This document shows, in pieces, positions 25,720-40,000 of a stretch of 64,000 nucleotides of DNA. The notes beneath the pieces are model-generated. The model was not told where the DNA came from and ran no database searches. It was given only the letters and a program-made list of their open reading frames with translations. The DNA is taken from contig NC_091022.1 in NCBI RefSeq assembly GCF_041296385.1, positions 25,997,967-26,061,966 on the forward strand, in the 5' to 3' direction. Both the position numbers and the translations under genes were made by a program. Source of the DNA: Aphelocoma coerulescens (Eukaryota > Chordata > Aves > Passeriformes > Corvidae). Each line of letters starts with the position of its first letter. Position 1 is the first letter of the stretch.

Positions 25720-26513
25720 GTGACCCATATTTTTAAGCATTTATTCACATTGACTTTTTAAGGGAGAGAAATACACATAATTTGCACTTTGGGATAAGTT
25801 GAAGGTGTCCATGCAATTTCATGGATGGCAGAATACCAATTTTGCTTAAATGATAGAGTCCCACCACATGTCTCTTATTTAAATGACCTGAAAATAAGAG
25901 ATATGAAGGCATAAGCAAGAACAGAAAATGAACCTAAATGTATAAAACTAGTGCATTGTGTGATATTTCCTGGTGTGTGTTTCACCTTGAGCACCAAGCC
26001 CACTCTTGGACATTGTTATCCCTGGCATCAGCCCCCTTCAGAGTGGTCATCCTCATCCCAGGAAATCCAGAGTTCTGCTCGGTGTGTAAAAAACAGACAA
26101 ACACTTAGGGAAAACTCCCAACTCACTAACAAAGCCAGGAGACAGAATTTTTGTTCATAAAACCCATACTGTGTTGGAAGAGCAATATAGCCCTTTTGTG
26201 GGACCCACGGCACAATAAAAGCAGCAAAAGCTGGATGCCATCCAGGATTCCCATAGCATTTGAAATGTTGGCATCACAAGAATTTTATTTCCGAGTTGCA
26301 ACAAACAAATGAGGACCAAAAAAAAATTTAAGAATTTAAGAGTGAGGTGTCCTGAGGATAATAATACCAGATTTTGTTTTCAAAACCAGAAATATTTAGG
26401 TTTTATATCCTTAAAAAATATTTCAAACTTAGCATCATTCCATGTTTTCTCTCAACTTCCTCAAGTCAGATCTGGCTTCATCTACTTTAACTCATCTTCC
26501 CCTATTTATTTGC

Positions 26514-26549
26514 TTTATTATATAGAATATTTTGTTTATTATATAGAAT
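26514..26549. repeat. 15-bp direct repeat, 21-bp period
   Basis: tttattatatagaat occurs at 26514-26528 and again at 26535-26549, separated by six bases. Confidence 0.95.
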
Positions 26550-29300
26550 CCTGAGATCTGCTGTGTCCTCTCTCGCTTTTCCTTTTCCCATTTCTCAGAG
26601 GAACAGATGGTAGCAAGTCTTAGTACATTTTCCCCCTCCATCTTTCCCAGTAACTACTCTGAAAGCAACTGTCTATCTGAAATGCCACACCACAAAGACT
26701 TCAACATCAGTGTTCTTCACCTCTACTTTGCCCAGGTACTGTCTCCTCCGAGCTTGTACTCTCACATCTCCAGGAAAATAGAAAGCCTCTCCTGATTGTT
26801 AGGTAACACCTGACTTCTGAATGAAGATCCTTGGCATCCAAATCAAACTGGGGTGTTTGACTCCCCTCAGCAGCACCCAATGTGCTGCTCTCAACCAGCA
26901 GGTCACCATCTTCTCGGCCTTTTAGACCCCAGGCATATCTGTCCATCAGCTCCTTGCCAGCCCTTTATCTGAGCATGACTATGCCCACACATCCTTCATG
27001 CAAATAACTTCTTAAAAATACTTTTCCAAGAAAGTACATCAGTATTAGTCCAGAGAAATAAATGACAGAGGCAAGCATGTTTTGAAAATTCAGAGTGAGT
27101 GAAGTGTAACCTCCTCTGCTTGGAAATTTAATCATCATGAAACTCTCTGGCATTGTGTACCTTTATTTATTATTCCCATGTAGGATCTCTTCCTGTTTCC
27201 ACTCACCTCAGTGGCATCTGAGTGGGTTATGAGATCTTAACTTTCACTGAGAAGAGAGCAAATGTTCATTTAGCATCAGCCAAAGTGGCAGAGCACGTGC
27301 ATTATCCATCACATTGTCAGTACATAGCTTGTTCCACCTTTGAAGGGGGACATTCTCTTGTGTGGCACATGGAATCCCACTTTCAGATCGGATCATTTCA
27401 TACACAACACCTTTCTGAATGCCCAGGGGGCCAAACCTGCGTGAGCTCTGACTCAGGATAGGTAAGACATGAAAGATGGTGCCTCACTCCCCAGCCAGGA
27501 AGCTGCAGTCAGCAGCTCTCAGAAATGAATCAGTGGCTCATTTTTTCCTGCACATTCTTTATCACTGTATAAGTGTTTAATAAAAGCTTAAAAGTAGTGC
27601 TTTTATTTCGCCTAATTCTTTTTAATTTTCCTACTCTTTAATTAGCTGCATTTAATTCACACAAAATAAAGTAGGAGGTTTGTGCTTTCCTTTGGGCCAA
27701 GTCATCGTACTTCCAGGAATCATTAAAGTACACATGGGCCCAGCAATGTAAACTTACTTGTAATATTAAAAGGACTATTTAAAAAGAGCAGTAACTGTTG
27801 ATTTCCTTTCCAGATTTATCACAGTTCAAATGCTGAAGGCGAGTAAATAGTATATTTCATTAGAGACATTATTCTGACATTTGTTCAAATAATATGCTTT
27901 GTTTTGTATGACCTTAAGAAAAACAAGTTCCTTACTTCAGAGCAGGATACGTTCCTTTGACTTTTAAAGAGCAGCAGATTTCAGCATGGTTCAGTACTAA
28001 GACATCCTTGTGCAATTCCACTGTAATTAGTTCTGAGTTTGGGGGGCTTTTTGAGTCTTCTTAGTTTATTTAACTATGTAATCTCTGTGGGCTGCAAAGT
28101 AGTTGCTCTGGTCATATTGGAAGGAAAAGTGTGTTAAGCAGTGAACAGTAGAGTTTTCAAGTGTTCATTCCACTTACTGAAATAAAGGAATGCATTTGGT
28201 AAAGCCACCCTAACAACAGCACCAAGCATTTCTGCAGCACTGAAACACCTACCCATTCTTGGGATGGGGAAAAGTGTAAAATCTAGAGGATTTATACAAA
28301 TATAGATGGGAAATTCAGAGAAAACTAGGACAATAAAAACATCCTGTTATGCACAATGAGCACAGAAGAAATTTCATATGCATGTTCTCTAATTGCTCTG
28401 AGGGAAAAATAAAATAACCTAACCTTGAATAGTCCCATATAACTGGGAAATCATTTCTTTTCCTGCATTTCTTGTTGATAAGGGTAGCATGCCTTGGCTT
28501 TGCTGCTGTTGCTGAGTACATTAATTGTGGTCCTTGCACAAAGCCCCACTCCTGCAGTAGCACTCCCCCTCCCCAAGTCAGCACGTCCTCTTTAAAACAA
28601 ACCCAGGGAGCAGCCCACAGCCCGAGCGAATCGCTCAGTCCTACTGAGCTCTGCAAACCCACCCAACAGTAACATCCATCACGTTATAAATATCCCATTC
28701 CCATTCTCTAGCAGATGGAGCACAGCACTTGCCTCGCTAATCAGCAGAATATAATTCACCTAAACTCTCAAACCGAATACATTCTCGCAAGAGGAAATTA
28801 CTCAAGTTCACCTACTGTTTTTCTGAAGAAGTACAAACCACAGAGGGGAGCGTATGCCTTTGCTGACAAAAGCTCAAAAGAAAATACTGAAAATTAGGGA
28901 AAGACAATAAACAGAAAGCCCCATATGTTGTGGGGGAAAAAAGGAATAAGCTGACGTGCTTACCAGCTTACCAAAATACAGACTTAATTTACTTCAAGAA
29001 TTGAGGTATTTTCTGTATTTTAGTTTAAACAGCACAGAGAAGGCACTATGAGGCAGATTTTTGAGCTATTTAAACATAAAACTTCTAAAAAATTAGAAGT
29101 TTACCAGTCTGAGTTCCATTTGCATTTTCTGGCTGTTCACATACCCCTAGAATATGCAGCAACTAAAGGTGAGCAGCAAGACAGGAATGTGGGGAAAGGG
29201 AAATGTAAGTTAAAAAAATCCAACACATCAGTATTGTTGATTTGCAAACAAAAGGAAAGGCAAACCTAGAGAGGTACAAACTCTGAAAACAGACTGCTCA

Positions 29301-29333
29301 CCACAAAAAAAAAAAAAAGGGTTTTTTTTGTGG
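29301..29333. repeat. Perfect 12-bp inverted repeat (A/T hairpin)
   Basis: CCACAAAAAAAA at 29301-29312 is the exact reverse complement of TTTTTTTTGTGG at 29322-29333, around a nine-base AAAAAAGGG spacer. It is a simple cruciform-capable site. Confidence 0.95.
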
Positions 29334-32300
29334 AAGCTTCTTTCCTATTTCAATCCAGTTTTCAACTTTTCAATGCTACCGGTTCATTCCATGGGGTACC
29401 ATGGTTCTTTCTTCCCTGGATTCTCATATTTCTGTACCAGGTAACACCAACAGGCACCTCTCAGATGTTCAAGAGAGTAAGTGAGGAGCACAGTTCTTCT
29501 CCCCATGATCAGCAGCTGGTATTTCAAAATCTCCTGACCCAGGCTTTGGGACCCTCGTGCAGAGGGAAGTCATCTAACAGTGATAATTAAAACAGAAATT
29601 TCTACCCCACTTCATGCAAAACGAGACAGATTAGGAAGGCAGCTCCCTGTGGGTATTGCTCAGTATCATCTGATCACCCCCTATCTGCTGAGACAAATGA
29701 ATTTCTAGTAAAATCATGAACTGCAGGAACATCAAAATTTCCTGCAAGTAGAACATTCCTAGAAGTGCAGAAATTGCTTTTGACCTTGAAAGGGAAGTAT
29801 TGAGAGCAAAACTGTATAAAATTCAGAAGTCAGGAAAGAGCCTGATTTGAGGAATCCATACACCTGAGTGACTGGCAACTTTACAAAATCAGCACTGTAA
29901 TAAGTGTGCCCACATGAAGGGCTCAGTGGCAGCCTGTGGTGTGTGATCCTTGGGAAGAGGAGGGAATTCCACCTGGAGGTGTGCTCAAGGACAATTTACA
30001 GTCCTGTGTAAAGGACATATTTTATTTAACTGAAAATATGGTACAAAAAGCATTACCTTGCCTTATCCAAGGAACTTCAGTGCAATGATTTGTCTGCTTC
30101 TCCTGCAGAATTTTAATGAAAATGCCATTCTGCCTATTGGCTTATTATCATACCAGGACTGAGGAATTAAAATGACACATAGGTCTTGAGCATGTGCATG
30201 TACACTCTTACCTGAATTTAAACCTTTTTGTAAAACTAACATGAAATCTGCCCGTTTCACAACAATTTCTGTAAAAATGCCGTTCTGTTATCCTGTTTAT
30301 CTAATCTTGATACAAATAAATAATAATAAAAAAATAACCTGATGTTTCAAAAGAACCAATTATTCACAGAAAGACAATCAGGCAAATTTGAACTGTGGGA
30401 AACCTTTAAACTTTAGAAATGACAAGGAGCTGACTCCTCCTGTAGGCAGCCTGCAGCTTTTAGCCACGCTTGAAACACTGGTGGGATAAACTGCCACCAG
30501 ACTGGAAATGGCTCAGAAAGAGCTGGAAAGTGAGATGCCAAGAGAAAAAAAGGGACTGCACAAGGTGGGAAAGAAAGGTCATGCTAGTGCTGGGGAAAGA
30601 CCAGGAGAAATTTTTGAGAATGTTTCTCTTTGCACATGAGCCATAATGAGCTGGGTGTAAAGCTAAAGGGCCAAATGATGTATTATGAAAGAGTTCTAAA
30701 TGACGGAACATATGCGTTAACATATTTCAAGTGATATGTTTTAAAAACATTATCAAGCTTTTATGCACATGTTGCATCGTTCAGCTCCTAAATTCTGCTG
30801 CTAGATCTGTGGGAGGAGGTAGCCTGCTTGCTTTGATTCCCAGCCTTCACTTTGTGTGCTGCCTGAACACACTCCCAAATGTGCTTGGAGAACAAAATTA
30901 ACCCCTGACGAGCAACCACACAACACAGTGGTGTGGTATCTGCTTGTTCAGTGAAACAAGGAGATCTATGGCCTATTGCTTCATCACCAGGTAACTCAGA
31001 AATACCTGCACTGCACTTATGGGAGACCCAGAGATGGCTGTACAGGTGCCCTTTGTGCCTAACTGCTCTAGAGATATATTAGGAAAAAATGTATGTGCAC
31101 AGTAATGTTTTAAGGCGTGTTATATTTATTGTCAGCCTTTTTATATGCACAGAAAGGAAATACCCCAGACATCTGAAAGCACAAAGGCCAGTGAATGTTA
31201 ACCCAGTCCTGATGTGTAGCTCCTTTTTTGCTCAGTGCACCCTCGACCAGAATGCTCAAGGGCAGGAGCACTCCCCTACAAAAACACTGCTCAAGCCGAT
31301 CCTAAAGCACACTGACACACACAACTGGTATTCATATCGAGCATTTCAGCATCAATTATGGAGATCAAGGGGTTTGTTTGATGAAACAATTTCAGGGCTC
31401 TGACAGGTATTTACTGTACAAGTCAAATAAAAGACATCTGAGAGCTGCAAGAGCACAAACTTGCAGTGACGGTGGGGCAGGACACAGGAATTGGCAACAA
31501 AACTTTACGGTGATTTGAAACCCCAAAAATGGTCGTTAGGGATTTTAGGATAGAAATAACTGTACAAGAAAGCCATGAGTGCCAGCCTTGCTTTGTCTTT
31601 ACGTGGGCACTCAAAATAGAAAGTCTAATTTACTGGAAGGAAGCTGTAAGAAACTTGAAGCTTATGTGTAGTGAATAGGTTCAAAGAGAGAAGTTGTGGT
31701 TACAGCAACAGGCAGTGGATTTTTCATGTTAGCAGCTGTTGCAACACCACGAGATTATCAGTGCTGGGGAAGAGTGATCTGACAACTGAAAATGGGAAAA
31801 GAAGTGGCAGCAAGGTTAAGACATGGTCAGTACTGTGGAGAAAAGGGCTCTGGCTCCTGTCTCAGTAATTTCTTTGCTAGCATTGGTGGAAGCAGAATAG
31901 GGGTCTTATCTGTCATCTTCATTTTCCTAAGGTTGTGTTTCTCTTATGAGTAGGAAATTTAAGCTGGTATGTGGGTGAAAGCAAGAACTCATGAAAATAA
32001 ACATGAAACAAATTGAGCACCCCACATGTCTGTGGTTTGGTCCTGTGCAGCACATGCTGCTAGAGCCCACAAGGAGAAGTGATGCTGTGCACAGCCCTGC
32101 TCTCCCATCCCTCTCCCTGAGCAGCACCGGCCGGCATTGCCGAGGGCAGGATTTCTCCTTGCCACGAGAATAACCTCCCTTCTCTGTGCACTTCCATTTT
32201 TGCCACAGTCCCAAACAGGTCCAAAAAACTTTTCCCAGTGGACTGCCAATAAGATGCAGAGATTATTAAACACAGACTATTTAGAGGGAAGTTTTAGCAG

Positions 32301-33153
32301 CTCAAGACCATGTGGTTCTTCATCACACACTGGACATCAGCTACTGCCTTTAGCTGCAATGACACATCAGTATTTATTGCTGCTGGGTGCTGGTATCCAG
32401 TCATCAGGATCACCTGCAAGCTCCAGTTTAACACCCAGTTTGCTGGTGGATTGAGAGCCCACCTCCAGCCTGCTCTCACCAACATCTACATCACTCACTA
32501 AATCTGCCCTTCACTGCACAACTCCACTGGCTCCCTCCCCAGCACAGAGCAGCCACCCACCTTGGAAGAGATGACAAACTTTGCTCTTCACCACAAAACT
32601 TCAAAAGGGTTTGTCATTCAGGTGGCTGAATAGTTCATGGCAGCTAAAATTGCTCCTGTGCCAGCATTACCTGTTAATCGCCTACCTACTGATAGAATCT
32701 CTCCTTACAGTTATATATGCCCTCTCTTTAGGAAGCAGCCAGTTTCAGTAAAACATCATTAATATAATTAATATATTTCATTACCTTTGTTCTGCTTCAG
32801 TTATTTTTCAATGAAAATCAGAAGAATTTCAATAGCTAGGAGAAGAAATAATGTCACCTTGAATACAGAATTTCTTCATTATGATTCCTGAATTTGATTT
32901 CCAGCGTGGAAGTAGAATGTATTTGTCAGGATAATGGCAAAAAAGGGAAACAATAGGAAGCCTTTGTTATTTTAAATAGTTAAGTTGTTACACATATGAT
33001 GGACTTCTTCTGTTGTACCTTAATGGATAGTAACACAATCAATAAATGGCTGTAACAATTTCATTCTGCTTCACCTGCTGTAATTGAAAAATAACTCAAG
33101 CAGAACTTTGGAGTAGTTTGTGATGTATATTTTTTTTCCTGCCCTCCCCTGTC

Positions 33154-33175
33154 TTTTTTTTTTTTTTTTTTTTTT
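33154..33175. repeat. Poly(T) tract, 22 bases
   Basis: An uninterrupted run of 22 T, preceded by a pyrimidine-rich stretch. A minus-strand retrotransposed body would lie to its right, but the sequence there shows no gene-like content. Confidence 0.95.
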
Positions 33176-33671
33176 GATTAAGATAAAGATTACACTTTAG
33201 TCATTGGAGTAGGTGTAATTGTTATTATAAACACCTTTCAACAAGCTGTTCTACCCTGAGAACAATCCTGCAAGGCTACAATAGAATGAATGAAATCAAG
33301 GGGAAAAAACATGGATCTGAGTGGCACGAACAAGAATGTCATTGCTGGAGAGAAAAAAATAGGAAGGAATGAGGTGCTGGCATTCACTGCCTAAGACTGT
33401 TCAATGTAGAGTGGACACCACTTCCCCTGCTAGAAACTGACTAACAGAAAACTATTGAACCAAAGTCTATCAGTTCTGCTTGTGACAAATCTGAAGGAAC
33501 TCTAGGAATTCCAGGCAGAGGATTTTTGTATTATAAATGCATGGGGGAGAAACTGTTTCAGCTGTATTTTTACCCAGCTGCAATATTAAGACACATGTAC
33601 TGCAATCATGTACAAAAAAAACATTTATAAGGACTTATGCATGAGAATTCCAAATGGTGATGCAGCAATCA

Positions 33672-33699
33672 CCAAAAAAACAAACAAACAAACAAAAAA
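33672..33699. repeat. CAAA microsatellite
   Basis: A short run of A followed by about four CAAA units. It sits in the 33654-33845 ORF, which I therefore do not treat as a gene. Confidence 0.85.
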
Positions 33700-33954
33700 C
33701 TACACACTACAGAAATTTGGAATGGAAGTTATATTTAAAAGCAGATATGGAAACATTTAAACAGCACTCAGCCCTCCATGTATGCTTCAAGTGCACAGGA
33801 AAACATGGTAAAAATACTGCTTGGTTTTTAAAAAGTGTAGAGTAACTTGGGACTATGAGCACATCCCATTTTCAAAGTTTCTCCTCCCTAGTACAAGAGC
33901 CATGCCAAAATGATCCAAAAACTGACTTTACATTGGTTATGATGGGTTGCTATT

Positions 33955-34015
33955 CATAGAATCTTAGAGTGGAAGGGACTTTAATGATCATCTAGTTCCA
34001 ACCCCCCCAATACTG
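33955..34015 (-). mobile_element. CR1 LINE 3' tip
   Basis: The last 60 bp or so of a CR1 in reverse orientation: 'catagaatcttagagtggaagggactttaatgatcatctagttccaacccccc'. The tract after it (34078-34112) is low-complexity T/G. Confidence 0.9.
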
Positions 34016-37000
34016 GTGGTAAGAGACAAGAGGTCCCATTTATGCTCTTAATTACTTTGCAGGGTGATTGGTTTTGGATTTTTGGGGTTTTTGTTTTTTG
34101 GGTTTTTTAATAAACAAACACTGCCCCTCTATATTTTGTACTAAAGAAAATAGGGCTAAAGAAATGTGACCTCAGCTTGGAGCAGACAGAGATGTGATAG
34201 TCTTGCACTCCTATGGATTTGTTTCACCACCAGCCTGAGAAAGTTCTGCCCTCCACAAATGAGTTTTCCTGTTACTACAAAGAATGAGTTTTGTTGTGTG
34301 GAGAGACTGTCACTGTGGACCTGCCACAAAGTAAGGGGCAGCCTGATCAGGGAAGTGTTTGAATTTAACGTTTCCGGATTTGACCTTCCATCTGATGTCT
34401 GGAAGCTTTGTTTGGAAGAAACAACAGTGGCAGTTGTTATATTTCAGGGTTTCACAGAGCAGCCATCAGTCATGTAAGGTTTTCAAAGGCAGAATGATTT
34501 GCTGCATTGTAATATAAAGGCTGCTAATGAGCAAGTCTGAGCTGAAGTAGCCAATGAAGATACTTTGGTGATATCATAATGAACCATAACACTAAAAAAT
34601 GACGAAGTTGTCAGCTGTTAACTGACATAGTTAACTCCTATAGTAAACTTAAATATTTGAATTCCAAAGAAAATACAAATGTTGTCTGTCGTATTTGTCA
34701 AGCATCAAAGCTGATTGTTTATACAGTTTCCCCTCCTACTTAAAGAATACTTGGGGGAAAATAATCCACTTAAAAAAACCCTTCCAACTTAAACCTTTCT
34801 CTTTGGGCACTTCAGTCCACAGCAGCCTCATTTTCTGGGTTCCCTTACTGCTCACTTCTCTCTAATTAGAGCCAAGAGAATAGATCACAGCAAGTAACTT
34901 ACTCAACAAATTTAGCTTCTTTTCTGCTCTCCAAATGTCTGCAAGCAGATTGCAATTTCCTCAAAACTGTTCATTATTCAAATTTACTGTATATATTTTT
35001 TCTCCCTCTGAGTATTTCTCTATGGATTGATCAAGAACAGTTTGCTTTAAGTATTCTGTATTCAAAATCCCAGCTGCCTTCAGTAGTTGTGATTAAATAT
35101 AGAAGTCATGTGATATCATCCCTGCTTCTCAAATGCAAAAGCATAACTCTTTTTTAGACCCCAATTTGGCAAAGAATTTAAGCATGTGCCTAAAATTAAG
35201 CCTAAATGTTCTGCACCACAGAGATGAGACTATTTACTTCATTAAAGTTTAACATGCTTTTAAACACTTTCTTGGATCCAAGCCAAGCTGTATCTCCTCC
35301 CCCTGCAAGTAACACAAGGAATTTTACTCATTTACTTGGATTATTTGTTCCCCTAGCTCCAAGCTTTTACAAAACATTTAATATATAGAACACTGCTAAG
35401 TTCATGATTTGCCTTCACTGAGTCTCCCTCCCGGCCAGAAAAGTGCTGGTTCCAATGATCTTCACAGTCTGGGAATTATTTTAACTAAATTCCATTCTTA
35501 GTTATATGACAAGGCTAAGAACACATTATATTTAACATTATTATGCACAAAAGCACTGTCCATATAGGAAACCAATACCCACCTGGTGTTTCAAGGCATA
35601 TTCAGGTGGAACCATCACAGGGCCCTACTGCCTGAATCCCACTGGAGCAACCACTTGAAAAATCAGATGGAAATAATTTCTGTAATGATGGATAGCAGCA
35701 GGTCTCCAAGAGGTTCCAGGAGAGTCCATTTGATAAAGTTTAACACCCTCACGTTGCGAGAGTTCACACATTTCTTCCCGTACGTCTGCATCAGAGATCA
35801 GTGTGTTCCTGGTGGCCTGAGGTGTGAAGCTGTCTCCTATCCCATGGCAACAATATTTTCAGATGCTTAGGAGGAAGACTTATGTAGAAGAAGGTAACAA
35901 ACAAAACCAACAAAACCCTCACCTTCCAGAAAGAGAATTAACAGCTGTGAGGACAACAGGGTTTATTATTATCTTGACTTGTCAATGAGGAGTTTTAGGA
36001 GTGATTTACTGTTCTTCAGCAGGCTCAGGACTGTGCCCTGACAAACCTCCTTCAGAAGTTTCTTCTGAAGCTCTTCAGCAGTTGTTTGCTAAAAGGCTGC
36101 AGCAACATTATGTCAAGACTGTATCCAGATTAGGATGAATCAAAACATCCCCCACAGAGCAGTCATTGTTCACATGGAGTAAATATAGGAATCTGTGCTT
36201 ACAGGTAAGGCAAGCATTTGGGAATAGCAGGTGAGGTGTAGTAGCTCTGACGTGTTGCACTCAGCTCAAGGGAGAGCAGCCCAGAGAAGCCCAGTGGTGC
36301 AGCCATCCTTATATCCAGGACCAGGAGCATGACAAGGATGGGGAAACAGCAATTTGCAGAGGGCAGGTCTGGGCCACAAAGAACTCTCCAAATCCTGGCT
36401 TAATTCTGGCAAAGAGCAATCAAACTTTTTATCCTAAGTCACCTACTGGTCTAGTAGCTCAACCCATTCTGGCTAAAGAGACCTCTAACTACAAATTCAG
36501 ATTAAACACAAAAATTTTTAATCTAACAACAGCTCTGGTGTAGCACATCCACTTGGAAGACTGAAAGGAAGACCTTGAAGGGGAGGGTGGATGCAGAAGA
36601 GACAGATTTTCCTGTTAAACTGGTTTTTTCATGACTTTCAATAACAAAGGACGCCATAAGGAGTCAGACCAGCTGAATGCTTTGAAGATGTAGAGAGATC
36701 ATATCCAAGCAATGCCCAAGTGGTCCAAATTATAATCATCGATGTATTACGTGCCCAACACAGCGTACATTTATTTTTAAATAGTGTCTAGATTCTCTGA
36801 GAGGCTTTGTCATACCTTATGCACCCATGCTGGGTGGGACAGATGCACAGATTCTTCATGATTTCATGTTGGCTTTATATGTTTATTTTGAAACAAGATC
36901 ATGCCCTGGCCAGTGCACACCTTGCCAAAATAGCAGTTGATTCTCTTTGACTTAAGTTATGCACACAAGGGGAATTCTGAGGGTTTATGCTGGATGTTAT

Positions 37001-40000
37001 GTGGGAAAGAGCTGACTGTGTGTTTTGAAATGGGCTGTGTAGTTCATAGCAGGCAATTTCCCTCGAAAGTGCAAGGTTCCACAAAGTAGAAGATGTGAAG
37101 CAAAGTGCAAAAATCTCTCTGATTTTTTCTCATGCCTCCTGCTGTAACTGAGTCATGCCCATCATTCAACACATCTCACATCTGGTCTTTCAGGTGCTGT
37201 CACTGTGAGCAGGACGAGCAGCAGCTGCAGGATTCACTTGGAGGGGAGATTGCAAAGTGACTCAGAACAAAAACTCACTGACAGACTGGATGACAAAAAA
37301 TCCCAACCCAAACCAAAGCTTTAAGGACAGACAGACCCTGGAGTCATTCAGCTTTTGATCTTGGTGGCAACGTGCAAAGCCTGTTACACAAGATGATTCT
37401 CACTGCATGGACCAATGTGTCCAAACTTATCATATCCAGCACAACTTACCTGGACCTGGCATCTGATGCACGTGCTGAGATAATTTGAAAGAGATGTCTC
37501 ACGTCACTGTCTCAGACTCTAAGTTCAAATGAGCACTAATTTCCAAATGTATCCTTAAATAAACACACACATAACACAAATAGGCCTTGCAAGCTCATTT
37601 AAAAATAAATTAGTGCATTCAGTGGATGACCAGGAGAGGGTGTCTTCAAAGCCTTTCAGCAGTTCTATGAGCTACCCAGACATTTAGCAAGAATTGCAGT
37701 GCTGAAACAGAAATTCTCATCTGCTGGGGGTTCGAATCAGTAGGTAAACAATTTAAAGCTAATCATTTAACAGGAAAAAAAAGAAAAGCTATTTTTCAGT
37801 AAATATGAAAGAACAGGAATACACAGACTAATGAACCTCACATCTCATCGTTCTCTTGAAGACCTGGAAGGGTACAGAGGTGCTGGGTAGTGCTGAGCAG
37901 ACGATGTTGCACAAGGCGCCGTCGCTGTGGTGTGAAATGCAGATTCTGATTACGCTGTCAGTTCTGAGCCGAGCTTTTTCTGTAGCCTGTATTTCTAGAT
38001 CTAAAAAATATTTATATAGCATCCATTTCTGTCGCACCTTCCATCCCACAGAATCCCAGAGTGCGAGCCAAACTGAGAGATCAACTCTGTGCGGGGATCG
38101 CTTCGCCCAGCGCCGAAATGCAGCAGCTGTGCAGCTGCACATGGCAATCCCCCAGACCTTGGTGTGCCAGGGAATGGCACCGAGCTGTGTGCGACGGGAA
38201 CAGAGGGCGACCAGCCCAAATGCCATTGCTGAGGCTGAGATCTGGTGCCAGCACCAAGGGGCTGAGCAGCGTTGCTGCGTTAACGTGCTCCAGGCCGGTT
38301 TGAAATTCTGCAGGTAACTTGGAGATTTTGAGGATGGTACCCTAATTTATCTTCCACTGTCTTTCATCTCTAGCCTATAATTCCTGCATATTTTGGAGCA
38401 GTTGTAATCAAGTGCACATGTCACTTTAAAGCAAGAACTAATGATAAAGCAGATTCCATTGCTCTGGAAGGCACAGTTTCCATGATGTATTTTGGTGAAA
38501 CCTTTGGCAGCTAGAGGTCAGACTGCTTTAATTGTATATCAGCAAAGAACGAAAAGACTAATAAATATATTCACACCTGAAAAGGCCACCAAAAAAAAAA
38601 AAAAAAAGGAAAAAATGCAAGTGTGAAGCAGTAAATTTTTTAATGCTTATCAGCTGCAGAAAGGTATTCATATAACAGACTTCACAGGACAAATTTATGA
38701 TTCTGCAAATGTTCCCTTCATTTAAATCAGCATCACAGTGACTTGATATCTGCAAATCACCCTAAAATCCTGATGGCCTGAAATACTAAATGCCACAATG
38801 GACCATCTCATGTTCATGCTTCCCGGTAAACAGGGAGGAGGATCTATCATAATGACACTGAGGCCTTTTTGAGGAGCCCAAGGTCTGGCAATTATGCATA
38901 TTAGGCTGAGTGTTTAAGTCCAATAATGGGGTTTTAGTGATGGATGGATCATCCCTTCCTGTACTTCTAAGATGCTTGTGATAGCTGAATTGTCCCCAAG
39001 TGGCACCCATAAATTTTGGCCTTTCAGAAAAGCTCACATATTGTGTAGGTATCACCCAAAGCCCTCATTAGTTAGACTGTGACCTTTGGTGCGTGACTAT
39101 CAGGCAAAAGCCTACAAAAGGCCTGTGTTCGATTAGCACTGCAATTTGTTCATTATCTCCTGACAGGAATTTGCAAGTGTCCAAGACAATTCTGTTATGA
39201 AAAGGTCAAGATCTGAATGGCAGGGAGAGAGGGCATCACTCTCAGAAATTCTGCCCCAGAAGTAGAAACCACCACCTGATTCTCACCCACCTCGTTCTGG
39301 GTACCAGGAGCCAGAAGCAGGTAAATTGCAATTTCACATAATTCATCATCACAGGAGTTAAATCACTTCAGGATAAAAACGGGTTTTCTGCTTTTTTACT
39401 TAAAATTATGGAAATTGTTTCTGACAGCAAATTGCTCCTAATTAATTTACGGTCTCTGCTGGGAAAACGCGCTGTACTGTTGATTTCTACCTTCTACAGA
39501 CTTAATTATTAAAAAAGCAAAATTTTCCTAAACTATTAACTTCTGTGCTGCCAGAATTAAGAGTTATAAGAACTGGAAGGGAGGCCGGGTCTGGCGTGCA
39601 ACCAGTCTGAGGTTACCCAGCACACCCGCGGATAAATGATCCCTCCAGTATCACCCTGGTAATATAAGGAGGATTACCGCCATTTTAGAAGACTCGACTT
39701 TGTTTCATTTTGGAAAAAAGTCAAGCTTCTACAGTTGCAACATTGGCTGTCACACCATTAAGCTGCCCTGTACCCCTGGCATCGCTTGGCCGTTGCCTTG
39801 GATGAACTGAGACCTGCAGTGGATGATGGACACCCAGAGCTGGTTTATCCTTAGCCCTCGGTTTTCCTGTCCCCTACCTGAGGCTGTGAAGCAGTTCACA
39901 ACACTATAAATATTCCTCTGATGACAAGCTGTCATGCCACTAATATGGGAAGGGGAAAAAGTGACTGTGCTGAGAACTCCAGGTTCTCAAATTTGTAGAG

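Larger units (their letters stand above)
24921..33954. other. Long non-coding interval, no recognised genes
   Basis: About 9 kb with no supported exon. Small features listed separately are a T16 run (25704-25719), a 15-bp direct repeat (26514-26549), a hairpin (29301-29333), a T22 run (33154-33175) and a CAAA repeat (33672-33699). The stretch 27560-27910 is AT-rich, non-repetitive and dense in TAATTA/ATTTAAT-like cores, so it may be a conserved non-coding element. Confidence 0.5.

Noticed and set aside
33154..33175. Poly(T) as the tail of a minus-strand processed pseudogene
   Set aside because: The adjacent sequence shows no transcript-like or coding content and no flanking duplication that I can see.
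33440..33500. Minus-strand RLWFN-like peptide resembling a conserved AGBL4 block
   Set aside because: The flanking residues do not match AGBL4 on either side, so the short resemblance is chance.
37828..38317. Overlapping 153-codon (+) and 132-codon (-) ORFs as genes
   Set aside because: No recognisable family and mutually overlapping. I kept only the CpG composition as a finding.
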